This document shows, one piece after another, positions 34,149 to 40,595 of a DNA stretch of 64,000 nucleotides. Source of the DNA: Candidatus Aminicenantota bacterium. Its GTDB lineage: Bacteria; Acidobacteriota; Aminicenantia; Aminicenantales; UBA4085. The translations under genes were made by a program, and so were the position numbers. The number at the start of each line of letters is the position of its first letter. The first letter of the stretch is position 1. The stretch covers positions 62,001 to 126,000 of the forward strand of contig PLMN01000019.1 of assembly GCA_003141555.1 (NCBI GenBank), written 5' to 3'. The notes below the pieces were generated by a model. The model was not told where the DNA came from. It saw nothing but the letters and a program-made list of their open reading frames with translations, and did not search any database.

Positions 34149-34997
34149 TCACCGGGCCCGGTTCTCGGACTTGATGAACGTGCCGTTCCGGTATTCCCGG
34201 AAGGCCAGGTCGAGCTCGGCCTGGGTGTTCATGACGATCGGTCCGCGCCAAGCCAAGGGCTCGCCGATGGGCTTTCCGGCGATGAGCAGGAACCGGACCC
34301 CGTCTTGGCCCGCTGCGACTTCGATCTCGGCCCCCCGGCCGTAGAGGCCCAGGCGGCCCGCCGACAAGGCCCTTTTCCGCCGGTCGAACGTCCCCGCGCC
34401 GTCGACCACATAGACGAAAGCGGTATGATCGTCTTGCACCGAGTGGACGAACGTCGCCCCGTTCGGGACACTGATGTCCAGGTAGAGCGGGTCGGAGACG
34501 ATGTCCCGGACCGGCCCCCGGCAATCCCCATAGCGGCCGGCGACGACCTTGATCGAGGAGCCCCCGGAGCCGCCGGTCACGGGGATATCCGTGGCCTTGA
34601 TGTCCCGGTAGCGGGGGGAGATCATCTTGTCCTTGGCCGGAAGATTGACCCAGAGCTGCAGGCCCCGCAGGTAATCGGGCTGTTTCTGCGGCATTTCCTG
34701 GTGGATGATCCCCCCGCCGGCCGTCATCCATTGGACCTGGCCGTCCGAGATCGAGCCGGAGTTGCCCAGGCTGTCGCCATGCCGGACCTCGCCGTGGAGC
34801 ATGTAGGTCACGGTTTCGATCCCCCGGTGGGGATGCCAGGGAAAGCCGGCCATATATTCCTCGGGATCCGAGGACCCGAAATCGTCCATCATCAGGAACG
34901 GGTCGAAGGTCGGCACATCGCCGTTTCCGAACACGCGGTGCAGGTTCACGCCCGCCCCTTCGAGGGTGGGACGGCCGATATGGACTTCTTGAATCAA
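34149..34997 (-). CDS. Pirin family protein
   Basis: Bicupin of 282 residues. The metal site of pirins is intact: His55 and His57 in WHPHRGIETVTYMLHG, His99 and Glu101 in GGIIHQEMP. The second cupin domain is the divergent C-terminal one (GAEIEVAAGQDGVRFLLIAGKPIGEPLAW). Pirins act as iron-dependent redox sensors or quercetinases; the role here is unknown. The gene stands alone, convergent with GH28, under a good promoter at 35053-35086. Confidence 0.93.
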   Translation of the reverse strand: MIQEVHIGRPTLEGAGVNLHRVFGNGDVPTFDPFLMMDDFGSSDPEEYMAGFPWHPHRGIETVTYMLHGEVRHGDSLGNSGSISDGQVQWMTAGGGIIHQEMPQKQPDYLRGLQLWVNLPAKDKMISPRYRDIKATDIPVTGGSGGSSIKVVAGRYGDCRGPVRDIVSDPLYLDISVPNGATFVHSVQDDHTAFVYVVDGAGTFDRRKRALSAGRLGLYGRGAEIEVAAGQDGVRFLLIAGKPIGEPLAWRGPIVMNTQAELDLAFREYRNGTFIKSENRAR

Positions 34998-35052
34998 TCG
35001 AGGCTCGCTAACGATCGTTCTCCTTGAGGCCCAATAGACCTTATTCCTAGTT

Positions 35053-35086
35053 ATTATATCATATTAGTAGAATATGCGCTTGTCAA
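35053..35086 (-). promoter_or_regulatory. Promoter of the pirin gene
   Basis: Minus-strand TTGACA (35086-35081), 17-nt spacer and TATGAT (35063-35058), with a perfect TATAAT five bases further (35058-35053). The area is a strikingly A+T-rich patch in GC-rich surroundings. Confidence 0.7.
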
Positions 35087-35213
35087 CCGCGGGCACGGGG
35101 GCCTCTCCGGTTGACCCTCCGCCGGGCGTTTGATAATGTGAAGCCGACCGAACGCCCGATCCGCCCGAGGTTTTCCCCCAATAGGGCTGAACATGCGCCC
35201 CGCGGGAACCTAT

Positions 35214-35241
35214 GGAACTTTCCGGCTCTGAAATCCGTCTA
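35214..35241 (+). promoter_or_regulatory. ECF-type autoregulatory promoter
   Basis: GGAACTT (35214-35220), 15-nt spacer, CGTCTA (35236-35241). This matches the known RpoE-class consensus GGAACTT-N15/16-GTCTAA. Transcription would start close to the GTG at 35256, so the ECF sigma factor probably drives its own operon. Confidence 0.7.
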
Positions 35242-35255
35242 TCGGGGTGTAGTGA

Positions 35256-35822
35256 GTGGACTTGGAAACGATCATCCGCGACTGCCTGGACGGCAAGCAG
35301 GGAGCCTGGAATATGCTCGTTGATCTCTATTCGAAAAAGGTCTTCAATATGGCCTACCAGTTCGCGGGGAGCGTCCCCGAGGCCGAAGACCTGACCCAGG
35401 ACATTTTCCTCAAGCTCCACGGCGCGCTGCCCAAATACGATTTCGGGAAGAGCTTCACCGCCTGGTTCCTCACCCTGGCCAAGAACACGCTGATCGACGA
35501 GTACCGCCGGACGAAGTGGGAGAAGCGCCAGAGGGACGAATTCGACGAAAGGCTTCACGCCGCCGCGGACGGCGACGATCCCGAACGGGCGCTCGCCCGG
35601 GAGGAGGCGCGGAAACTCCTCTGGGCGGGCCTGGATGCCCTGCCGCCGGACATGCGGCTGGCCGTCATCCTCAAGGAAATCCAGGGCAAGAAATATGAAG
35701 ACGTGGCGGAGATCCTGGGGTTACCCGTCGGCACGGTCAAGTCCCGCATCAACCGGGGCCGCCTCCAGCTGGCCAAGATCCTCAGGGACCGGCCCGGAAT
35801 TCCGGAAGGAGGTCACCCATGA
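35256..35822 (+). CDS. ECF sigma factor
   Basis: 188 residues. Region 2: AWNMLVDLYSKKVFNMAYQFAGSVPEAEDLTQDIFLKLH and SFTAWFLTLAKNTLIDEYRRTKW; region 4: LPPDMRLAVILKEIQGKKYEDVAEILGLPVGTVKSRINRGRLQLAKIL. It starts with GTG at 35256 (TTG two codons on is possible) and ends over the ATG of its anti-sigma gene (ATGA). Together with the downstream membrane proteins it forms an envelope-stress module. Confidence 0.9.
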   Translation: MDLETIIRDCLDGKQGAWNMLVDLYSKKVFNMAYQFAGSVPEAEDLTQDIFLKLHGALPKYDFGKSFTAWFLTLAKNTLIDEYRRTKWEKRQRDEFDERLHAAADGDDPERALAREEARKLLWAGLDALPPDMRLAVILKEIQGKKYEDVAEILGLPVGTVKSRINRGRLQLAKILRDRPGIPEGGHP

Positions 35823-36325
35823 CGGCCTGTGACAGGATCGAGGGACTCCTGGCAGCCTATGTCGACGCCGACCTCGCCCCGGAGGAGAAGGACCTCGTCG
35901 AGCGCCACCTCGAGGGCTGCCCGTCCTGCGCCGCGCTCGCCGACAGCCTGAGATCCGCCGGCGAAGCCTTCGCCGCGTTCCCCGAGATCGAGCCCTCCCC
36001 CGCCCTGGTGACCAGGCTCCGGGCCGTCCCGGGGCGGCGCCGGTTCCGTTTCAGCCTTGATTTCCTGCTCAAGCCCTCCCTCCAGCCCGTATTCGCGGTC
36101 GCCTCGATCATGGCCGTGGCTTTCTCGCTCTACGCGTCCAGCCCGGATAAGAAACGCATCGAACAGGCCGTCACCCGCCAGCTCCACCGCGGCTACAGCA
36201 CCTTCGAGAAGCTGACCGCCAAGGCCGGGGCCATCACTGACAGCCTCGGCGCGGCCGCCGACAGCCTCTATGCTTCGATCAAGACGCTCAATCCCTTGGG
36301 AAAGACCGATAAATACAGCCAATAA
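35819..36325 (+). CDS. Zinc-finger anti-sigma factor
   Basis: 168 residues. The N-terminal zf-HC2 domain has Cys in MTACDRIEGLL, then His and two Cys in ERHLEGCPSC, the zinc anti-sigma pattern. One membrane span lies near PVFAVASIMAVAFSLYASS, with a periplasmic tail of roughly 65 residues. It should sequester the sigma factor encoded by the overlapping gene. Confidence 0.88.
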   Translation: MTACDRIEGLLAAYVDADLAPEEKDLVERHLEGCPSCAALADSLRSAGEAFAAFPEIEPSPALVTRLRAVPGRRRFRFSLDFLLKPSLQPVFAVASIMAVAFSLYASSPDKKRIEQAVTRQLHRGYSTFEKLTAKAGAITDSLGAAADSLYASIKTLNPLGKTDKYSQ

Positions 36326-36340
36326 TCCAGGAGGACCCTC

Positions 36341-36832
36341 ATGACCGATCGCATCATCATCCAGAAGAAGCCGCCCAAGTCCGGCGCGGCCGCGGGCATC
36401 CTGTCGGGCCTCTTCCCCGGCATCGGACAGATCTACAACGGGCAGTACGGCAAAGGCATCCTCTTCATGGCGATCTTCATCGGCTTGATCACCATGCAGC
36501 CGCACCACGGGCAGCCTTTCCAGGGGCTGCTCCTCGCCGGATTCTACATCTTCCAGGTCATTGAAGCCGTCCAGGCCGCGAGGCAGATCAACGGCCTGGC
36601 CCCCGCGGAGAACGGCGGCGCGGCCGCCCCCCCCCCGACGCCCGCCCCCGAGGCCCCGGCGCGGTCGGGGTCGGTGTTCTGGGGCGCCGCCCTCATGGTC
36701 ATCGGCGCCCTCTTCCTGCTCGCCAATTTCGAGATCATCGACTACGACCGGATCTTCCAGTTCTGGCCGGTCCTCGTGATCGTCATCGGGCTCAAGATGA
36801 TCGCGGACTACTTCTCCAGGAAATCCGCGTGA
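36341..36832 (+). CDS. TM2-like plus LiaF-type membrane protein
   Basis: 163 residues. The N-terminal half has the small-membrane-protein motif AAAGILSGLFPGIGQIYNGQYGKGILFMAIF. A Pro/Ala-rich linker (APPPTPAPEAPA) leads to a C-terminal segment SVFWGAALMVIGALFLLANFEIIDYDRIFQFWPVLVIVIGL, the LiaI/LiaF-like (DUF5668) membrane domain. The same domain makes up the next gene almost alone. A strong AGGAGG precedes the ATG. Confidence 0.82.
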   Translation: MTDRIIIQKKPPKSGAAAGILSGLFPGIGQIYNGQYGKGILFMAIFIGLITMQPHHGQPFQGLLLAGFYIFQVIEAVQAARQINGLAPAENGGAAAPPPTPAPEAPARSGSVFWGAALMVIGALFLLANFEIIDYDRIFQFWPVLVIVIGLKMIADYFSRKSA

Positions 36833-36845
36833 CCAAGGAGGCAGC

Positions 36846-37070
36846 ATGTCAACGCCGCGCAAAAAAGAGCCTTTGATCTGGGGCGCGATCCTGATCGTCA
36901 TCGGCCTCATCTTCTTCCTCGAGAACTTCAATATCGACGTCTGGGATTACGTCTGGAAGCTCTGGCCCGTGATCCTCATCGCCTGGGGCGCCCTCAAGCT
37001 CGCAGCGGGGCTGCGGGAGGCCCGGAACAAGCCCTCCGGGACGGACGCTATTCCCCCGCGGCAGGGCTGA
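36846..37070 (+). CDS. Small LiaF-type (DUF5668) membrane protein
   Basis: 74 residues, two membrane segments: LIWGAILIVIGLIFFLENFNI and WPVILIAWGALKLAAGL. It is a clear paralogue of the C-terminal half of the preceding protein, likely by local duplication. An AAGGAGG site precedes the ATG. Such domains occur in cell-envelope stress sensing operons. Confidence 0.8.
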   Translation: MSTPRKKEPLIWGAILIVIGLIFFLENFNIDVWDYVWKLWPVILIAWGALKLAAGLREARNKPSGTDAIPPRQG

Positions 37071-37072
37071 GC

Positions 37073-38386
37073 ATGAAAGCCCGGGAGATCCTCCTCGCCC
37101 TCGCCCTCATCGCCGTCGGCGTGCTCACGTATTACGCCAAGTCGGGGCGGCTCGAGATCGACGGGGACGGCGCCGGTCTGTTCTGGGGGCCGACCGAAGA
37201 GTTCGTCTTCGAGGAGTCGCAGGAGCTCGCGGGCCCGCCGCCCCAGGATCTCCATGTGATCAACGCCCACGGCGCCGTCGAGATCCGCGGGACCGAGACC
37301 GACAAGATCACGGTCACGTTCCGGAAAAGCATCCGGCGCAGGACCCGGGAGGAGGCGGCGAAGGTGGCCGGCGAGCTGAAGATGGCCGTCAACCGGGAAG
37401 GCGCCCGGCTCATCCTTTCGACCAACCGGGACGATTTCCGGCGGAAGAATTTCGAGACCGCGTTCACGATCGTCGCCCCCGCCGGCCTGGCCGTGCTCAT
37501 CCGGAACTCCTACGGCCCGGTCAAGGCCGGGAAGACGGGGACGACGGACATCATCAACCCCCACGGCTCGGTCCAGGCCCTCGACATCGCCGGCCGCTTG
37601 TCCATCGAGGGGAGCTACGAGGACGTCGACGTCCATGGCCTGCGGGACGGCGGGCGGATCGCCGCGCCCCATGCCCGGATCGTCGCGGTCGGCGTCCAGG
37701 GCGAGCTGTTCGTCGAGGGAAGCTACGGCGAGGTCCTCGTCGAAAATGCCGACCGGAGCGTACACATCGAAGCCCTCCATTCCCCGGTGACCGGCCGGAA
37801 CCTCAAGGGCGAGCTCGAAATCAGGAATTCCTACGAAACCGTGACCCTCTCGGGGGCGGGCCCGACCAAGATCTTCGGGCATCACAGCGATGTCGAGGCG
37901 GACGGCATCGACGGGCCGCTGGAGATCGGGGACGGCAACGCCCGGATCGTGATCGCCGGCCTGAAGGGCGACCTCCGGATCGAGGGCACGAACCTCGCGG
38001 TCCGGGCCGAGCGCGTCCGGGCCAACGACATCTTCATCTCGTCGTCCACCGAGAACGTCGATCTCCTGGGATTCACGGGGAAGGCAACCATCGTCCTGAG
38101 GCACGCCGAAGTGACCTTGGAGCCGGAGTCGTTCACCGGGCCGATCGACGTCCAGGGGGATCATTCCGGCGTAAGGCTGGGCTGGCCGGCCGGGGCCCGG
38201 GCGCCGTTCGAGGCCGAAACGAAATCGGGAGCCATCCGCTGGAACCTGGCCGAGAAGCCTACGGTCGAGGAAAGCGATGGGAGGTCCGTGACCCGGGCCT
38301 TCCCGGGCGCCCCGGGCCCGCTCATCAAGATCCGGACGACCTACGGGGATATCACGATCGACGAAGGCCCGAAAACGATCAAGTAG
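37073..38386 (+). CDS. Exported DUF4097-like beta-helix protein
   Basis: 437 residues. A single N-terminal hydrophobic segment (ILLALALIAVGVLTYYA) exports a repetitive beta-rich domain with recurring patterns such as VINAHGAVEIRGTETDKI, IRNSYGPVKAGKTGTTDI, IEGSYEDVDVHG, VEGSYGEVLVENADRS and IRNSYETVTLSGAG, as in DUF4097/DUF2807 putative adhesin domains. It ends ITIDEGPKTIK. Last gene of the sigma/anti-sigma/LiaF-like unit (2-bp spacing). Probably senses or binds envelope polymers; function unproven. Confidence 0.78.
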   Translation: MKAREILLALALIAVGVLTYYAKSGRLEIDGDGAGLFWGPTEEFVFEESQELAGPPPQDLHVINAHGAVEIRGTETDKITVTFRKSIRRRTREEAAKVAGELKMAVNREGARLILSTNRDDFRRKNFETAFTIVAPAGLAVLIRNSYGPVKAGKTGTTDIINPHGSVQALDIAGRLSIEGSYEDVDVHGLRDGGRIAAPHARIVAVGVQGELFVEGSYGEVLVENADRSVHIEALHSPVTGRNLKGELEIRNSYETVTLSGAGPTKIFGHHSDVEADGIDGPLEIGDGNARIVIAGLKGDLRIEGTNLAVRAERVRANDIFISSSTENVDLLGFTGKATIVLRHAEVTLEPESFTGPIDVQGDHSGVRLGWPAGARAPFEAETKSGAIRWNLAEKPTVEESDGRSVTRAFPGAPGPLIKIRTTYGDITIDEGPKTIK

Positions 38387-38394
38387 GCCGGCCG

Positions 38395-39291
38395 TCAGCC
38401 TTTGTGGGCGAGATGTCCGATGGACTGGCCGAGGCTGCCGTTGATCTTGATGTTGAAGTAGGAGATGAGGTTGGTCACATCCTTCTGGTATTTCGTCACG
38501 TAGCGGACGAAGGCCTTCTCCATCTTGGCCCGAAGAAGCGCCTCGAAATCCCCCACTTCGTCGTGGAGCTCGATCAGAAAATGGTTGATCGTCCGGTACT
38601 GGGCGTTGATGTCGATCAGGTCCTGCGCGGTCAGCTTGGCGAGGTCCAGAACCGGGGGCAGGGGCTCGAGGATCGCCAGGGCTTCGGCGTTCAGCTCGGT
38701 CACCGACTCCCGGATCTCCTTGAAATAAGAAGCGTAGTCGGCCGGCTTCTTGAGCTTCTCGTCCGCCCGTTCGGCGAGCTTGCCGCTCTGGTCCTGGAGT
38801 GAGGCGATGAGCTCGCGCACGCCGAAGTACTTCCGCTTGAAATTGAAGAGGTCGGTGAAATCGCGGCCGATGTAAATCTTGTCCTCGTAGCGGGTCTGAA
38901 TCTCCTGGGGGGAATGGGTGTAATAGTTGATCTCGAACCGGCCGCCGCCCGAATCCTTGTCCCCGACACGGGCGAGGAGGAGGTAGTTGTTCTGCTCGAT
39001 GGAATAGCTGTTGACTTCGAGCAGGGCCGAATAAGCCGCCAGGCTCTGGATGAGCAGGTCCTTGAGGTGGGCCAGCAGGGGCTCCCGGTGGGACACGAGC
39101 TCGTGGATGCGGGCGTCGGAGGCCGGGCTGAGGACGGCGAAAGACGGCGACAGGAGGCAGAGCACGGGGCCCCGCCCCAATTCGAGATAGAGGTTCTTAA
39201 GGGCTTTCTGGTGGAGATCGTCGAGGATCAGCGGCTTGAGGGCCGGGAGATCCTTGGGATCCAGCTTGAGGAGCTCTTCGACTTCGTTCAT
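38395..39291 (-). CDS. Conserved cytoplasmic protein of unknown function
   Basis: 298 residues starting MNEVEELLKLDPKDLPALKP, with AAGGA upstream. No signal peptide or membrane span. The first third is mixed (LYLELGRGPVLCLLSPSFAVLSP), the middle is beta-rich (NNYLLLARVGDKDSGGGRFEINYYTHSP), and from about residue 170 it is mostly helical, charged and coiled-coil-like (LQDQSGKLAERADEKLKK and later ALLRAKMEKAFVRYVTKYQ). I recognise no family. It is monocistronic; the hairpin at 39352-39408 lies upstream. Confidence 0.75.
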   Translation of the reverse strand: MNEVEELLKLDPKDLPALKPLILDDLHQKALKNLYLELGRGPVLCLLSPSFAVLSPASDARIHELVSHREPLLAHLKDLLIQSLAAYSALLEVNSYSIEQNNYLLLARVGDKDSGGGRFEINYYTHSPQEIQTRYEDKIYIGRDFTDLFNFKRKYFGVRELIASLQDQSGKLAERADEKLKKPADYASYFKEIRESVTELNAEALAILEPLPPVLDLAKLTAQDLIDINAQYRTINHFLIELHDEVGDFEALLRAKMEKAFVRYVTKYQKDVTNLISYFNIKINGSLGQSIGHLAHKG

Positions 39292-39351
39292 GGCATATCC
39301 TTCCTGAATCTTAGCACCTGTCCGCGCGGGATTGCAACAGGAAACGACGCC

Positions 39352-39408
39352 CGGAAATCGGTGACGCGACCCAATTCTCTTGATTTGGGATCGTGTCACC
39401 GATTTCCG
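39352..39408. repeat. REP-like long hairpin B
   Basis: The left arm (39352-39374) and right arm (39385-39408) form about 23 base pairs with one G-T wobble (39366/39394) and one bulged A (39390), around a 10-nt loop. The outer arm reads CGGAAATCGGTGAC. It is related to the palindrome at 1422-1499. On the plus strand TATAAAA follows directly. Intergenic, upstream of the unknown gene at 38395-39291. Confidence 0.7.
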
Positions 39409-39457
39409 TATAAAATCCAATCAGCAATAAAAGGACGCCGGGGAAGGCGCCGCTCTC

Positions 39458-40255
39458 TCAGCAGGCGGAACCGCGGAGCGTCCAGGATTCCCGGCCGTAT
39501 TTCGTCCGCTCGATCTCCCGGATCGCGTCTTCGTCCGCGGCCGTGAGGGCCAGGGGATCCGGTTCGACCCTGAAGAATTCGCGGAACCCGGCGACCAGCC
39601 GTTCGACCGCCCAGGCGAAATCCACGGGCCGCCCCAGGGCTTCGGACAGCGACGTCATACGGATCTCGGTCGGGTTCTCCCCCAGGAGCGAGACGGATTT
39701 CAGCAGCCGCTCGTCATGGGCCAGCGGGATCGAGCCGTGCTGGAGAAAACCCTGCCGGGCCCGCTTCTGGGCGCTGCCGACGATCTTTTTCCCGCCGACC
39801 TCGATTTCGTCCTGGGCGGGATGGGAAAAGCAGGGCAGGTTGCCCTTGGCGTAAAACGGGGGCGCCTTCTCGGCCGCGGTCGGCGACAGGCCCATGAGCT
39901 CGAGGCCGCGCATCAAGGCCCGGGAAATCAGCTTGTAGGAGCCGGCGAGCGTCGGGCTGAATGTCGCCGCGTCCGAGGACGCGATCGAGTAGGTGATCTC
40001 GAGGTGATGGAGGACGAGCTTGCCGCCCGTGATCCGGCGGACGACGTCGATGCCGTTCCGGCGGCAGAACTCCAGGTCCGCCGCCCGGGCCGCGTCCTGG
40101 GTAAAGCCGAGCGACGCGGTCGGCCGCGCCCATTGATAAAAGCGGAGATAGGTCAGGGGCCGGTCGGCCAGCGAGCGGAAGAGGAACTCGTCGACGGCCA
40201 TATTCCAGGCGCCCGGAAGAGGCCCGGGTTCAATGAGCAGCCGCCAGGTCGTCAT
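39458..40255 (-). CDS. LipM/LplA-family octanoyl- or lipoyl-transferase
   Basis: 265 residues of the biotin/lipoate A/B ligase fold. RRITGGKLVLHHLEITYS and GGKKIVGSAQKRARQGFLQHGSI (Lys157 region) are the substrate and adenylate site motifs. Cys142 in GNLPCFSHP sits where LipM has its acyl-enzyme cysteine, favouring an octanoyl-ACP:protein transferase; lipoate ligase is the alternative. It would modify E2 or GcvH domains. It begins MTTWRLLIEPG. Confidence 0.85.
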   Translation of the reverse strand: MTTWRLLIEPGPLPGAWNMAVDEFLFRSLADRPLTYLRFYQWARPTASLGFTQDAARAADLEFCRRNGIDVVRRITGGKLVLHHLEITYSIASSDAATFSPTLAGSYKLISRALMRGLELMGLSPTAAEKAPPFYAKGNLPCFSHPAQDEIEVGGKKIVGSAQKRARQGFLQHGSIPLAHDERLLKSVSLLGENPTEIRMTSLSEALGRPVDFAWAVERLVAGFREFFRVEPDPLALTAADEDAIREIERTKYGRESWTLRGSAC

Positions 40256-40304
40256 GATGTCTCCCGGGGCGCGCGCCCCTCCCCCTCCACGGAAGGGAGA
40301 TCAT

Positions 40305-40319
40305 AAAAAAACGGGGAGA
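40305..40319 (-). terminator. T-run and stem arm 3' of tRNA-Gly
   Basis: On the minus strand, TCTCCCCGT is followed by a run of seven T (40311-40305). This arm is complementary to ACGGGGAGA at 40407-40399, just before the tRNA, so the precursor is bracketed by a 9-bp stem ending in a T tract: a possible terminator or processing stem. Confidence 0.5.
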
Positions 40320-40322
40320 TGG

Positions 40323-40394
40323 AGCGGGCAATGGGACTCGAACCCACAACACCGGGCTTGGGAAGCCCGTACTCTACCATTGAGCTATGCCCGC
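40323..40394 (-). tRNA. tRNA-Gly (CCC anticodon)
   Basis: Minus-strand cloverleaf. Acceptor GCGGGCA/TGCCCGC, anticodon stem CGGGC/GCCCG around TTCCCAA (anticodon CCC), and a TTCGAGT T-loop. Discriminator T is followed by CCA in the DNA (down to 40320), so the 3' CCA may be encoded. Confidence 0.95.
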
Positions 40395-40437
40395 CCCTTC
40401 TCCCCGTCGGAAAAACCGGGCGCCGTCGCGTGTCCAG

Positions 40438-40465
40438 ATTCTAGCAGATTCGGATGCATTGTCAA
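40438..40465 (-). promoter_or_regulatory. Promoter of tRNA-Gly
   Basis: Minus-strand TTGACA (40465-40460), 16-nt spacer, TAGAAT (40443-40438). Start would be near 40431, about 37 nt before the tRNA. Confidence 0.7.
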
Positions 40466-40508
40466 CGGCGTTAGGGCCCCAGGCCTTGCCTGGGATCATT
40501 TTAAGCTG

Positions 40509-40540
40509 TACTCATTCACGCCTACGACCGTGAATGAGTG
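40509..40540. repeat. Intergenic 12-bp hairpin, copy 2 of a covarying pair
   Basis: TACTCATTCACG (40509-40520) pairs with CGTGAATGAGTG (40529-40540), 11 Watson-Crick pairs plus one T-G, around loop CCTACGAC. Compared with copy 1 (31296-31327) the stem differs at four positions: three are paired (compensatory) changes and one is a C-G to T-G change. It lies between the stop of the sortilin-like gene and the tRNA-Gly promoter. No T tract. Confidence 0.75.
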
Positions 40541-40595
40541 TGGCGGCGGCGGCAGGGGCCGGGCGATGCGGCATCCGGTCCCCGTCTCTCGTCGA

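Noticed and set aside
40265-40278. GC-only palindrome GGGGCGCGCGCCCC
   Set aside because: Short self-complementary GC runs are expected by chance in this DNA.
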